Origin: Lucinisca nassula
Lineage: Eukaryota > Mollusca > Bivalvia > Lucinida > Lucinidae
DNA: 64,000 nucleotides
Reading direction: 5' to 3'
Assembly (NCBI GenBank): GCA_963580285.1
Contig: OY757013.1
Span: forward strand, 134,351,027 to 134,415,026
Each line of letters begins with the position of its first letter. The stretch's first letter is position 1. Of the stretch, positions 9,890 through 21,506 are shown in pieces. The position numbers and the translations under genes were made by a program. The notes under the pieces were generated by a model that worked only from the letters and a program-made list of their open reading frames with translations, had not been told where the DNA came from and did no database searches.

Positions 9890-11717
9890 TTTTTAGCTCA
9901 CCGTCACGTAGTGACGAGGTGAGCTTTTGGGATCACTTTTCGTCCGTCGTCCGTCGTGCGTCCGTCCGTCCGTGCGTCCGTCCGTCCGTCCGTAAACAAT
10001 TCTTTAAACGACATCTCCTCCTAAACCACTGATCGGATTTTGACCAAACTTCACAGGAATGATCCTTAGGTGGTCCCCTTTCAAAGTTGTTCAAATGGTT
10101 CCGGTCCGTTGCACATCTAGGTCATAAGAGCCAAAAACAGATTTTTTTCACCAAAAACTTAAAAAATCTTCTTCTCTGAAACCACAAGGCCCAGGTCTTT
10201 AATATTTGGTATGAAGCTTCATCTGGTGGACCCCTACCAAGATTGTTCAAATTATAGTGCTGGGGCCAAAAATGCCCCCGCTCTGGGGCCCTTTGGTTTT
10301 ACATGGGCTTATATAGGGAAAATCTTTAAAAATCTTCTTCTCTGAAACCGTAAGGCCCAGGTCTTTGATATTTGGTATGAAGCTTCATCTAGTGGACCCC
10401 TACCAAGATTGTTCAAATTATAGTGCTGGAGCCAAAAATACCCCCGCTCCGGGGCCCTTTGGTTTTACATGGGCTTATATAGGGAAAATCTTTAAAAATC
10501 TTCTTCTCTGAAACCGCAAGGCCCAGGTCTTTGATATTTGGTATGAAGCTTCATCTAGTGGACCCCTACCAAGATTGTTCAAATTATAGTGCTGGGGCCA
10601 AAAATGCCCCCGCTCCAGGGCCCTTTGGTTTTACATGGGCTTATATAGGGAAGAGCTTTAAAAATCTTCTTCTCTGAAACAATAAGGCCCAGGTCTTTGA
10701 TATTTGGTATGAAGCTTCATCTAGTGGACCCCTACCAAGATTGTTCAAATTATAGTGCTGGGGTCAAATATGCCCCCGCTCCGGGGCCCTTTGGTTTTAC
10801 ATGGGCTTATATAGGGAAAATCTTTAAAAATTTTCTTCTCTGAAACCGTATGGCCCATGTCTTTGTTATTTGGTATGAAGCTTCATCCCACACGGCCATG
10901 GTCCTTCTTCCCCCCCCCCTCCACTCCGGGGCCCTTTGGCTTTAAATGGGCTTATATAGGGAAAATCTTTAAAAATCTTCTTCTCTGAAACCGCATGGCC
11001 CAGGTCTTTGCTTTTTGGTATGAAGCTTCATCTAGTGGACTCCTACCAAGATTGTTGAAATTATAGTGCTTGGGCTAAAAATGCCACCGCCCCAGGGCCC
11101 TATGGTTTTACATGGGCTTATATGGGGAAAATCTTTAAAAATCTTCTTCTCGGAAACCCCAAGGGCCAGGTCTTTGCTATTTGGTATGAAGCTTCATCTA
11201 GTGGACCCCTACCAAGATTGTTCAAATTATAGTGCTAGGGCCAAAACTGCCCCCGACCTGGGGCCCTTTGGTTTTACATAGACTTATATAGAGATATTCC
11301 TTAAAAATCTTCTTCTGAAACAGCAAGGCCATGGTCTTTGATATTTGGTGTGAAGCTTCCTCTAGTGGACCTCTATCAAGATGGTTTAAATTATAGCCCT
11401 GAGGCCAAAAATGCCCCCGCCCTGGAGCCATTTGGTTTTATATAGGCTTATTTAGGGAATATCTTTAATAAAAATCTTCTTCTCTGAAATCGCAAGGCCC
11501 AGGTCTTTGATATTTGGTATGTAGCATATCTAGTGGACCTTTGCCAAGATTGTTCAAATTATAGCCTTTGTTGATATTTGGTATGAAGCTTCACCTTTTT
11601 AGACGTCTCTGAACATTATGCACATTATAGCCCTGGGGTTAATAATGGCCCTCCCCGGGTCCTACTTGTTACTCTATGGATCAGGTGAGCGATCCAGGGC
11701 CATCATGGCCCTCTTGT
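9890..11717 (+). mobile_element. F1 Helentron-like element, complete, 166-bp core array
   Basis: Starts TTTTTAGCTCACC, whose inverse GGTGAGCT follows after a short loop, then a (TCCG/TGCG)n tract. The core holds about nine units at a 166-bp period (landmark 'gaagcttcat' at 10213, 10379, 10545, 10711, 10877, 11022, 11188 and 11352). It ends with a third stem copy (AGGTGAGC), the hairpin AGGGCCA-TCA-TGGCCCT and CTTGT. Frames found inside are repeat artefacts with no domains. Confidence 0.75.
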
Positions 11718-13336
11718 GTTTTATATTAGGATCACTTTTTGTCTTTCATCCGTGCGTAAACAATTTCTTCAAATGACATCTCCTCCTAAACCACTGATCG
11801 GATTTTGACCAAACTTCACAGGAATGATCCTTAGGTGGACCCCTTTCAAAGTTGTTCAAATGGTTCTGGTCTGCTGCACATCAAGGTCACAGGGGCCAAA
11901 AATAGATTTTTTTAATGAAAACTTAAAAAATCTTCTTCTCTTAAACCACAAGGCCCAGGTCTTTGATATTTGGTATGAAGCTTCATCTAGGGGACCCCTA
12001 CCAAGATTGTTCAAATTATAGTGCTCGGGCCAAAAATGCCCCCGCCCCGGGGCCCTTTGGTTTAACATAGGATTATATAGGGAAAATCTTTAAAAATCTT
12101 CTTCTCTGAAACCGCAAGGCCCAGGTCTTTGATATTTGGTATGAAGCTTCATCTAGTGGACCCCTACCGAGATTGTTCAAATTATATTGCTGGGGCCAAA
12201 AATGCCCCTGCCTAAGGGCCCTTTGGTTTTACATAGGCTTATACAGGGAAAATCTTAAAAAATCTTCTTCTCTGAAACCGCAAGGCCAAGGTCTTTGATA
12301 TTTGGTATGAAGCTTCACCTAGAGGTCCCCTACCAAGATTGTTCAAATTATAGTGCTGGGGCCAAAAATGCCTCCGCTCCGGGGCCCTTTGGTTTTACAT
12401 ACGCTTATATAGGAGAAATACTTTAAAAATCTTCTTCTCTGAAACCGCAAGGCCCAGGTCTTTGATATTTGGTATGAAACTTCATCTTGTGGACCTCTAC
12501 CAAGATTGTTCAAATGATAGACCTGAGACAAAAAATTCCCTGGCTGCAGGGGCCCTTTGGTTTTACATAGACTTATATAGGGAAAATCTTTAAAAATCTT
12601 CTTCTGGGAAACCACAAGGCCTTGGTCTTTGATATTTGGTGTGAAATTTCATCTGGTGGACCACTATCAAGATTGTTCAAATTATAGCCCTGGGGCCAAA
12701 AATGACCCCGCCCGAGACCCTTTGGTTTTACATAGACTATTATAGGGAAATCTTTAAAAATCTTCTTCTCTGAAACTGCAAGGCCCATGTCTTTGATATT
12801 TGGTATGGAGCTTCAGCTAGTGGACCTCTACCAAAATTGTTCAATTATAGCCCTCGGCCCACCAATGCCCCCCGCCCCGCGCCCTTTGGTTTTAAATAGA
12901 CTTATATAGAGATAATCTTTGAAAATCTTCTTCTCTGAAACAGCAAGGCCCATGTCTTTGATATTTGTTGTGAACCTTCATCTAGTGGGCCGCTATCAAG
13001 ATTATTTAAATTATAGTCCTGAGGCCAAAAATGCCCCCGCCCCGGGACCATTTGCGTTTACATAGGCTTATGTAGGGCATATCTTTAAAAACATCTTCTT
13101 CTCTGAAACCGCAAGGCCCAGGTCTTTGGTATTTGGTGTGTAGCTTCATCTAGTGGACCTGTGCCAAGATTGTTCACATTATAGCCTTTGTTGATATTTG
13201 GTATGAAGCTTCACCTTTTTAGACCTCCCTTGCATTATGCGCATTATAGCCCTGTGGTCAATAATGGCCCTCCCCAGGGCCCACTTGTTACTCTATGGAT
13301 CAGGTGAGCAATCCAGGGCCATCATGGCCCTCTTGT
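11718..13336 (+). mobile_element. F1 element, second tandem copy lacking its 5' stem-loop
   Basis: Directly abuts the previous element. It resumes at 'ggatcactttttgtc' and the short GTGCG tract, so the T5 and stem-loop are missing. About eight core units at 164-167 bp follow (11977, 12143, 12309, 12476, 12643, 12807, 12972, 13139), then an intact 3' hairpin with CTTGT. A head-to-tail pair of this kind suggests rolling-circle read-through or unequal exchange. Confidence 0.75.
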
Positions 13337-14083
13337 ATTGTATTTTTGTCTTTTCCGATAGCGCTGTGTGGGGCTATAGTCAGATCTAGTTAGTTCCTTA
13401 CATGAGTGGGGTGGGCATCATCACATTTTTTTTTGTCCCACCCCCAGGGGCCTTTGGGAGGGGTCAAAAGGTCAAATACAGTGCACTCCCTTGAAAACAC
13501 TATAATGTATGTTTGGGATGCATAAAATAGGACTGTGTTATGAGTGAACCGTGTTATAAAGGGATAATTTTATTCAGAAATAATAGTAAAATGACAATTT
13601 GGGAGGCAAGACTTGACCGTGTTATAACCAAAACCGTGTTATAAGGAGAGGAGTACTAAAGGGACTGAAGTGTACCAATAAAATTCAATTACAAAGTCTA
13701 AGCCTCCTAGCAAAACCTATAAAACCTATAACAATAAGCTACATGTACATATATAATTTTGTATTAAACTTTTTGGATTGATTTGGTTCATATTTGGTAT
13801 GATGGTACATACAGGTCCAAAGTATTCACCAATATCCCCACTCATGCCAATGTCCTCATGGTCAAGGTCATGGACTTAGAAATTTTTAATGATATAGACT
13901 CAGGTTAAGGTATTTGTGACAGGTAGAAACTGAACATTTATGATGACATTGGTTCATATTTGGTATCATCATAGATATAGGTCTGAAGTTTGATTTACCA
14001 ATACCCCCGCCCATGGTCATGTTGTTTTTCTAGGTTGGCCCCTGGTGAGGGCATCTGTGTCGTGGTGACACATTTCAAGTTTT
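13337..14083 (+). repeat. F3 core fragment and F4-type 3' end
   Basis: 13400-13478 joined to 13673-13760 is an F3 core fragment split by a MITE. 13780-14035 holds two diverged tandem units ('ggttcatatttggtat'). 14036-14083 resembles the F4 terminus (GGGCATCTGTGTC, GTGACAC). Confidence 0.5.
13479..13672 (+). mobile_element. mariner/pogo-like MITE at a TA target
   Basis: 194 bp beginning CAGTGCACTCCCTT and ending AAGGGACTGAAGTG (11 of 14 terminal bases inverted), flanked by TA on both sides. Removing it restores the F3 core as seen at about 16290 ('aggtcaaata' joined to 'caataaaattc'). This independently supports both boundaries. Confidence 0.75.
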
Positions 14084-14084
14084 T

Positions 14085-16710
14085 TTATTAACCTCTTATT
14101 TTTCGAAGAAAAACTGGGGATATTGTTATCGCCTCTGTCCGTTCGCCTGTTGTCCGGGGCTAGGGTAAGGATTGGATAACAATAACAAGAATTCCGCAAA
14201 ATGCGGCGTCGCACCTGCTGGGGCGAAAGCTAAAGGAGCCACAATCATAACGTAGAAATTAAATAAGCTTATTTGTATGAGTGGAAAGGCAATTTTACAA
14301 GGAACCTACATGCCAAACTATATAGGCTCTATGTCAAATGGTTAAACCTTGATGATAAAGTAGGTCAAAGGTCCAGGGTAATGGTCAAATTATTTGTATG
14401 AGTGGAAAAACAATGCCATAAGGAACCTACATGCGAAATATGAAGGCTCTATCTCAAATGGTTAGAAAGGTATGATAAAGTAGGTCACGGGTCAAGGTCA
14501 CAGGTAAAATTTTTAGTATGAAAGGAAAGGCAATGTCACAAGGAACCTACATGCCAAATATGAAGGCTCGATCTCAAATGGTTAAAAAGTTATGACAAAG
14601 TAGGTCAGTGGTCCAGGGTCAAGGTCACAGGTCAAAATTTTTTGTATGAGTGGAAAGGCAATGTCAAAAGGAACCTACATGCCAAATATGAAGGCTCTAT
14701 GTCAAATGGTTAAAAAGTTAAGATAAAGTAGATCAAAAGGTCAGGGGTCAAGGTCACTGGTCAAAATTGTTTGCATGAGTGGTATGGGAATGTCACAAGG
14801 AACCGACATGCCAAATATGAAGGCTCTACCTCAAATGGTTAAAAAGTTATGATAAGTAGGTCAAAAGGTCAGGGGTCAAGGTCACAGGTCAATTTTTTTG
14901 TATGAGTGGGAAGGCAATGTCACAAGGAACCCACATGCCAAATAACAAGGCTCTATCTCAAACGGTTGGAAAGTTATGATAAAGTAGGTCAAAGGTCACA
15001 GGTCAAGGTCACAGGTCAAAATTGTTTGTATGAGTGGTATGGGAATGTCACAAGGAACCTACATGCCAAATATGAAGGCTCTACCTCAAATGGTTAAAAA
15101 GTTATGGTAAGTAGGTCAAAAGGTCAGGGGTCAAGGTCACAGGTAATTTTTTTTTTTTGTACGAGTGGAAAGGCAATGTCACAAGGAACATACATGCCAA
15201 ATATAAAGGCTCTATCTCAAACGGTTCCACTAAATAATATAATATTTGTCATGGTCACTGGAGCGTAAAATATAGGTCAATGCCACGAGATGAAAGCCCC
15301 TGCTTGGTTAGGAGCTTACGAAGATGTTTCATGTAAAGTATGATGGTTATTTAGGCTTGTAGTTGAGTATATAACAAACTTCGACATAAATGTCGAACTT
15401 CGACATAAATGTCAAACTTTGACGTAATGGTCGAAGTCACTGGAGCACAAAATATAGGTCAAAGTCACTAGGTCAAGGAGTCTACAAAGTCAGAAGGTCA
15501 GGGAGATGTTTCATGTAAGGTTTGATGGTAGATGAGGTTTGTAGTTGACTTAAATAAAAACTTCGACATAAATGTCGAAGTTATGTCGAACTTCGACATA
15601 AAGATCAAAGTCACTGGAGCGAAAAATATAGGTCAAAGTCACTAGATCAATTTGCCTACAAAGTCAGAAGGTCTGAGAGATGTTTCATATAAGGGTTTGA
15701 TGGTAGATTAGGTTTGTAGTTGACTTAAATAAAAACTTCGACATAAATGTCGAAGTTATGTCGAACTTCGACATAAAGATCAAAGTCACTAGAGCGAAAA
15801 ATATAGGTCAAAGTCACTAGGTCAATGTGCTTACAAAGTCAGAAGGTCTGAGAGATGTTTCATATAAGGTTTGATGGTAGATTAGGTTTGTAGTTGACTT
15901 TAATAAAAACTTTGACATAAATGTCGAACTTCGACGTAAATGTGACAGACGGACGCACGGACGAACGGACGGAAAAGTTGATGCCTATGTCGCACCCTGC
16001 TACAAGCAGGTGCGACAAAAAATGATTGGGAAATAATAGATTTGTTCCGTAAACAAAAGGTAAAAGAGGTTAGCCCCTAAACCAAACAAAAGAAAATAAC
16101 AAAAGAAATAGCCCCTAAACCCGAAATGTTAGAACGTCCGTCCATCCGTCCAACTATCTCCTCCTAAACCGTTGATCGGAATCTAAACAAATTTGGTGTG
16201 TAGGTTGTTTACATCAGTGGCTCGCGCAATGGCACATTTATTTTTAGCCCTCATATGGCCTTGGAGAGAAGTCAAAAGGTCAAATATCAATAAAATTCAA
16301 TTACAAAGTCAATTTTATAGATTTTGCTACCAAACTTTGCATAAGTAATTATTAATGAAATATGTAAAACATATTGAATGGGATTTTGGCTGCGACCCCT
16401 GGGTCATGCCCCACGAGGTCACCTTTGGGGGTCGGGAGGGCAAATTTTGAATTTTTCAGAATATAGTCATGTGGGATATCAAATCAAAGGGGTTGATTAG
16501 TAGAATACAATAGACGTAAAATTTTGACTCTGGGATCAGATTGGGGCCCTTAGGGAGGGGTCAAAAGGTCAAAATTAAAGTTTTTTTTAACATAGTCATG
16601 TGGCATATCAAATTGAAGGGTATGATTAGTAGAATATAATACAAGTAAAATTTTGACCTAAATTTAGCGGCAGATTGGGGCCCAGGGGATGGGGATTTTT
16701 TTGTGGCGTG
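14085..16710 (+). mobile_element. F3 element split by a nested F5 element
   Basis: The F3 head (TTCGAAGAAAAACTGGGGAT, TTATCG, gtccg) lies at 14095-14160. The core resumes after 16023, with 'ctcctcctaaaccgttgatc' and two long core units, to about 16710. The 3' hairpin is missing. Confidence 0.6.
14184..16022 (-). mobile_element. F5 Helentron-like element, complete, two different cores
   Basis: On the minus strand it begins with a T-run, GTCGCACC and its inverse GGTGCGAC (15989-16016), then a (TCCG)n tract. Next come about four ~175-bp units at 15240-15950, rich in CTTCGACAT/ATGTCGAAG palindromes. Eight units of 120-131 bp follow at 14290-15230 (landmark 'aaggaacctacatgcc'). The 3' end has a third GGTGCGAC copy, the hairpin CCGCATTTTGCGG and ATTCTTGTT. 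Confidence 0.75.
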
Positions 16711-17090
16711 TGAGACCCAGGTCCGTACCTCAAAGGTCAAGGTCATACTTAGAGATCAAAGGTCAATATTTTTTGTCTTGTCCGATCAATAACTTTCTTA
16801 TTCTTGAATGGATGTAAAAATTATTTGGCAGAAATGCTAATCATAATGTGACAGTGTGTCACATGTAAGATCCAGGTTGGTACCTCAAAGGTCAAGGTCT
16901 TACTTTGAGATCAAATGTCAAAACAAGGGTCTTTTTGTTGTGTCCGATCAATAACTATCTTATTCCTTGATGGATTTAAAAAGTTACTTTGGAGAAGTGT
17001 TAACCATATTATGACAGTTAATCATGCACAAGACCCAGGTTAGTACATCAAAGGTCATGGTCTTACTTTGAGGTTAAATGTAAGGCTGGC
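16711..17090 (+). repeat. ~165-bp tandem repeat, left part
   Basis: Units carry 'gacccaggttggtacctc', 'aaggtcaaggtcatactt' and 'gatcaataactttcttatt'. The array resumes at 18897-19160 after nested insertions. Relatives are at 39400-40260, 42600-42870 and (minus) 52000-52850. Confidence 0.75.
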
Positions 17091-18261
17091 TAATCGGAGC
17101 TGAGAAGATAATCGATCATCCTTTATGCCATTGTGCTCCATAACCAATTAGTAATCACTGGAGATTTTATCATAATTTAACTAGAATCGCGCAGTCGATG
17201 GTGCACCATCGCAAATACCCGCTTTTTCCATTGACAACACAATTAACAAGTTTCAGGTGTGTAACCCAAATAGTTTAGAATATACAGCAAATTCCTAGTT
17301 TTTGGCTTTTGACCTTGAGGTCCAGGTCATGCCAAATACAGCATGCAGTACCTTCTACATTCAAAGGGCTATCCATAACCAAAGTTTCAGGAGTGTAACC
17401 CAAATATTTGTGAAGATATGGCAAAGTCCTAGTTTTTGACCTTTGACCTTGAGGTCAAGGTCACACCAAAAATAGTCCAGTGCATTCTAAATTCCAAGGA
17501 CCATCCAATAACCAAGTTTCAGATGTGTAATTCCATCAGTTAGGAAGATACTTCCAAGTCCTACTTTTTGACCTTTGACCTCGCCCATGACCCCAGGGGG
17601 TCAGATGAAAATTTCGACACCTTCATGCACATCGGCAGTCCCTAAGCAATGTATGTACCAAGTTTGGTCACCCTAGTTCAAGAAATAAAAAACTAGTTAA
17701 CATTCACAAGATATTTCTTAGAAATTTGACCTTTGACCTCACCCCGTGACCCCCAGGGGGTCAGATCAAATTTTCGACACCTTCATGCACATCTCCAGTC
17801 CCTAAGCAATGCATGTACCAAGTTTGGTCACCCTAGGTCAAGAAATAAAAAACTAGTTAGCATTCACAAGAAACGTGACAGACGGAAGGACGGACAGACG
17901 GACGGAAGGACGGACTGACTGACGGACGGACACCCGTGACGAAAATAATATACCCGTTTTTTTTCAAAAAGCGGGTATAACTAGCTTGGCTTTCTTCTTA
18001 GCATAAATTTTACTATATTTAACCTACACATGAGGACATACAGGCCTGTGCAAACAGTGTAGACCCAGATGAGACATCACAGGAAGCGGCGTCTCATCAG
18101 GGTCTGCATTGTTTGCGATTCTCCCAGCTATTTTATGCAGTATGTTGTGTAGTTAACTGTACTTACTGCATAATCAATTATTAACAGATCAGTAGCAATA
18201 ATCATTTTTGTAAAATGTATTGATCAATTAATCGATTATCCGGTTAATAGTGTCAGCCTTA
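17091..18261 (-). mobile_element. hAT-type MITE interrupted by an F6 element
   Basis: Ends TAAGGCTGGC and CAGCCTTA match the copies at 3795 and 22204. Its 8-bp duplication GTTAAATG is at 17083-17090 on the left. On the right it is split by a piggyBac-like MITE into G-TTAA and ATG (18262-18266 and 18897-18899). An F6 element sits at 17179-17980. Confidence 0.85.
17179..17980 (-). mobile_element. F6 Helentron-like element, complete
   Basis: On the minus strand: TTATACCCGC with its inverse GCGGGTAT, (GTCC)n, and core units of ~160-180 bp containing 'tgacctttgacctc'. It ends with a third GCGGGTATT, the perfect 16-bp palindrome CGATGGTGCACCATCG (17196-17211) and TTCTAGTT. Confidence 0.7.
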
Positions 18262-18266
18262 GTTAA

Positions 18267-18892
18267 CCCTTTCCCAGTCAGATACGTGTTTTTACGTGTC
18301 TGGAGCCCCCCCCCCCCTTTGTTCCTAGAACCACCTTCAAACCTGCACTCCCCACCCCTGGATAGCAATGTTTGCATTAGAATAAGTAGGCCTAAAAAAA
18401 TGACCTGTTTTTTCGCGCGCCTCCCCACTAATACGTTCTGTGGGGGGATTGAAGGGGGGCTTTCGCCCCCCTCACATCCGAAAAAAAATGGGTTTTTTGG
18501 CCCAGCCGGTCGCTGAAATGAGGTCTGACGGTGTCTGGGGTCAAAAATGCCTCTGAATTGATGCAGCCTGACAAAACATGCTGCAAACAGTGAAAATCCC
18601 GGGTGCCAAACTCTTTATTTGTTGCCTTGCCAGCGGGCTGAAGATAAAGATTTAGTCAAAAATTCATGTGAAATAACACTTTTTGTCAACTTTGAGATGC
18701 CCCCTCGTTACCATGGCAACAAAGATTTAGTCTAAAATGGTGTCATTTGAAAGGCTACTACCCAGTGAACATTCATGCCAAGTTTGGTGTAAAATGGGCC
18801 ATCCATGATGAAATAATGGCTTTATGAATTTGCTACCCTAGGCAACTCTGTAAAAAACAGCAAAAATCACAAAGTCCCCATGTGGGAATGGG
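18267..18892. mobile_element. piggyBac-like MITE with TTAA target
   Basis: 626 bp starting CCCTTTCCCA and ending TGGGAATGGG (9 of 10 inverted), with TTAA on both sides (18263-18266 and 18893-18896). These are the hallmarks of piggyBac insertions. A poly-C/GC-rich inner half and an AT-rich half (18600-18890) carry no transposase. Confidence 0.8.
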
Positions 18893-18896
18893 TTAA

Positions 18897-19175
18897 ATGT
18901 AAAATTTTTTTTTTTAACATGCCTGGTCAATATATTTCTATTCCTGGATGGCTTTAAAATTACTTGTTATTGTTAACCATAATGTGATGATGTCAAGACC
19001 CAGGTTGGTACCTCAAAGGTCAAGGTCATACTTAGAGGTCAAAGGTCAGGAAAGGATCTTTTTGGGTGTTTTGTCAATAAGTGTATTACTCCTGGATGGA
19101 TTTTAAAATTACATGTACTTAGAAGAAATGTTAACCATCAAAAGATTGCCAATTTAGGGTCAAGGTAACAGGTTA
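18897..19175 (+). repeat. ~165-bp tandem repeat, right part
   Basis: Continuation of the array at 16711-17090, with 'gacccaggttggtacctc' and 'actcctggatgga'. Confidence 0.7.
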
Positions 19176-19180
19176 TGGTC

Positions 19181-19950
19181 TTACGACGTGACAGTCGTAA
19201 CAAAGGAAAGATGCATAGCGTGAAAAAATCCCTGTCTTTGGTGGGATTCGAACCCGGTTCGCTCGGGCAGAAGTCCACTGCTCTTACCCCTGAGCCAAAG
19301 AGTCGACTCCCTGATGCAGTTGTCAGAGAGTGGTTATAAACCTAGAATCTATGCATATGGATCTACCAAGGTAGATAATGGAAGGGAGGTAACAAATCCC
19401 GGTAGAGCCCCCACATCTTACGACGTGACAGTCGTAACAAAGGAAAGATGCATAGCGTGAAAAAATCCCCGTCTTTGGTGGGATTCGAATCCGGTCCGCT
19501 CGGGTAGAAGTCCACTGCTCTTACCCCTGAGCCAAAGAGTCGACTCCCTGACGCAGTTGTCAGAGAGTGGTTATAAACCTAGAATCTATGCATGGATCTA
19601 CCAAGGTAGATAATGGAAGGGAGGTAACACACCCCCTCTTAAGGAAGTCATCATTTATGATGACGTGAAGGATGCCAACTTCGGCACGAAGCCATTTCTG
19701 GCATATAAAGTCCGATCCCGGACGAGCCCCCATCTTACGACGTGACAGTCATAACAAAGGAAAGATGCATAGCGTGAAAAAATCCCCGTCTTTGGTGGGA
19801 TTCGAACCCGGTCCGCTCGGGTAGAAGTCCACTGCTCTTACCCCTGAGCCAAAGAGTCGACTCCCTGACGCAGTTGTCAGAGAGTGGTTATAAACCTAGA
19901 ATCTATGCATATGGATCTACCAAGGTAGATAATGGAAGGGAGGTAACAAT
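19181..19950 (-). mobile_element. three direct copies of a tRNA-derived SINE unit
   Basis: A ~213-bp unit starts at 19181, 19417 and 19734. Each starts with a TTACGAC/GTCGTAA stem. On the minus strand each holds a tRNA-like core with A box (TGGCTCAGGGGTAAGAG), B box (GGTTCGAATCCC) and a perfect TCTTTGG/CCAAAGA acceptor-like pairing. The two-base linker before the D stem is absent, so this is a SINE head rather than a working tRNA. Spacers between copies differ: about 22 bp after the first, about 105 bp after the second. Duplication was therefore segmental, not a simple satellite. Confidence 0.8.
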
Positions 19951-20289
19951 GGTCACAGTTACTGAACGGAGGCAGGGGATTATGGCCATTCCACAGGCTG
20001 CTTTTTTTTTTTTTCATTAAATTTCTTTCCTATTGTTCCTTTTTATTTTAGTCCCAAAATAGTGATGAAAAACTGTAAAGAAATGGTAATTTTTCCCCGC
20101 TCGCTTCACTCACTCAGACTCAAAATTCTTATCAACTTTTTTAGCAATCGTGACGTAAAAGACATCTTTTTTTTCAGCAGAATTAAGTGTTAGTGTGAGT
20201 GTCGAAGAACCTTTTTAACCTATATTTTTTATCGAACAATCTGTTATTAGCCATTATTTTCTGTAAGACAAACCTATATAAAAACCTAT
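19951..20289. other. no recognisable gene
   Basis: T-rich stretch and a tail of the ~165-bp repeat ('gaggcaggggattatggcc'). Nothing coding. Confidence 0.4.
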
Positions 20290-20755
20290 ATTTCCAAAGT
20301 GGGCCACTAGGAGGCTTGAAAGTCAATTTTATAGATTTTGATACCAAACATTACAGAAGTAATAATTAATGGAATATGTAAAACATATGGAACAGATTTT
20401 GGCTCAGACCCCTGGGTCATGCCCAAGGGTTCAGACTTTTGGGGTTGCAGAGCCAAAATGTTTTCGAAATATAGTCATGTGGTATATCAAATTCAAGGGT
20501 ATGATTAGTGGAATACAGTGCAAGTAAAATTTTGACCCTAGGGTCAGATTGGGGCCCAGGTTTGGGGATGGGGTCAAAAGGTCAAATTTTAATTTTCTTT
20601 GAACATAATCATGTGACATTTCAAATTGAAGGGGATGATTAGTAGAATATAATACAAGTTAAATTTTGGGGCCTTGGTTTTTGGTACTTAGCCTGTGAGT
20701 GGAAAGCATGGGGATTTGCAATGGCGTTCCAATTTAACCACATTCTAGTTTTCTT
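20290..20755 (+). mobile_element. F3 element, 5'-truncated copy
   Basis: Shares the F3 core ('agtcaattttatagatttt', 'gattagtagaatataataca') and a worn 3' end, GGGATTTGCAATGGC with CATTCTAGTTT. Confidence 0.65.
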
Positions 20756-21438
20756 TAAAAATAGCTCCTTATGGTGGAAACATTCATATGTGGTGAAATA
20801 TTTCTAAAATAATGTGTTGTTGCATGGGCTGTTTGGGCTAGTATAGTAAGAATTTCAATATGACCTCCCAGACAGGTTGGGGCCCCGACTTGCCTGAGGG
20901 TAAAACTTCATTTTCTTCAAATATAGTCATGTTTCATATCAAATCAAAGTATTAATGGAGAGTAAAAGCTATGGCGGAAAAAATGCAGGCGGGGGGAATG
21001 CCCGGGGTCATGATAAGTCAAAAAGTAGGGTTTTAGGTCATATTGTCAAACAACTCATCCAAGGCTAGGTATTTGTGCTAGAATCTTATAAAATCTTGAA
21101 ACTTTCCCAGAATGAGGGCTGGAGGAACATAATTTTTCAGAATTCTGATGTGACTTCCTTTGGTGGGGGGTGGGCAGTGGGGTGAGCCCCATGGGTCAAA
21201 ATTACTTTTTGCACAAACATAGTATTATTATTATTTATGCAAAGGTAATGGAGAGTGGAATACAGTGGTGCAAAACTTTGCAGGGAGGCATGTATTTGGG
21301 TTACCCAAGGTAAAAAATTTTGGGTCCTTTTATTACATGACATGATTTCCACAGCACAGGGATATCAACTTGCTCTAGTTTAATAAATTCAATGGAACAT
21401 ATTCATGATCTTCTATTTATTATTTTAAATATTTACAG
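20756..21438 (+). other. intron with decayed F3-like core
   Basis: Weakly F3-like ('atagtcatgtttcatatcaa'). No exon until the acceptor at 21438. Confidence 0.4.
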
Positions 21439-21491
21439 ATGAAGACTACAGCTTAGAAGAAGAAATCCCTGAAAGAAAAAAAAAACAACTG
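21439..21491 (+). CDS. candidate internal exon of a host gene
   Basis: A 53-nt open stretch is bounded by an acceptor (T-rich tract, then TTTACAG at 21432-21438) and a donor CTG|GTAAAA. Only one frame is open. It gives an acidic-then-basic peptide (EDYSLEEEIPERKKNN) with two bases left at each edge of the codon count. The two leftover bases (TG) plus the first base of the exon at 33476 make a sense codon (TGG), so the two exons are phase-compatible. The product is unknown. A short F5 element begins only about 15 bp past the donor. No upstream exon was found in the 21 kb to the left. Splice sites are good but not perfect, and no homolog is recognised. Confidence 0.5.
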
Positions 21492-21506
21492 GTAAAAAAT
21501 TTAATC

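Noticed and set aside
10000..13300. Many 60-90-codon frames in the F1 cores on both strands
   Set aside because: They repeat with the 166-bp period, have no domains and share no start context; by-products of the tandem repeat.
19181..19950. Three functional tRNA genes
   Set aside because: A and B boxes are present but the linker before the D stem is missing and the flanks are identical, as in SINE heads.
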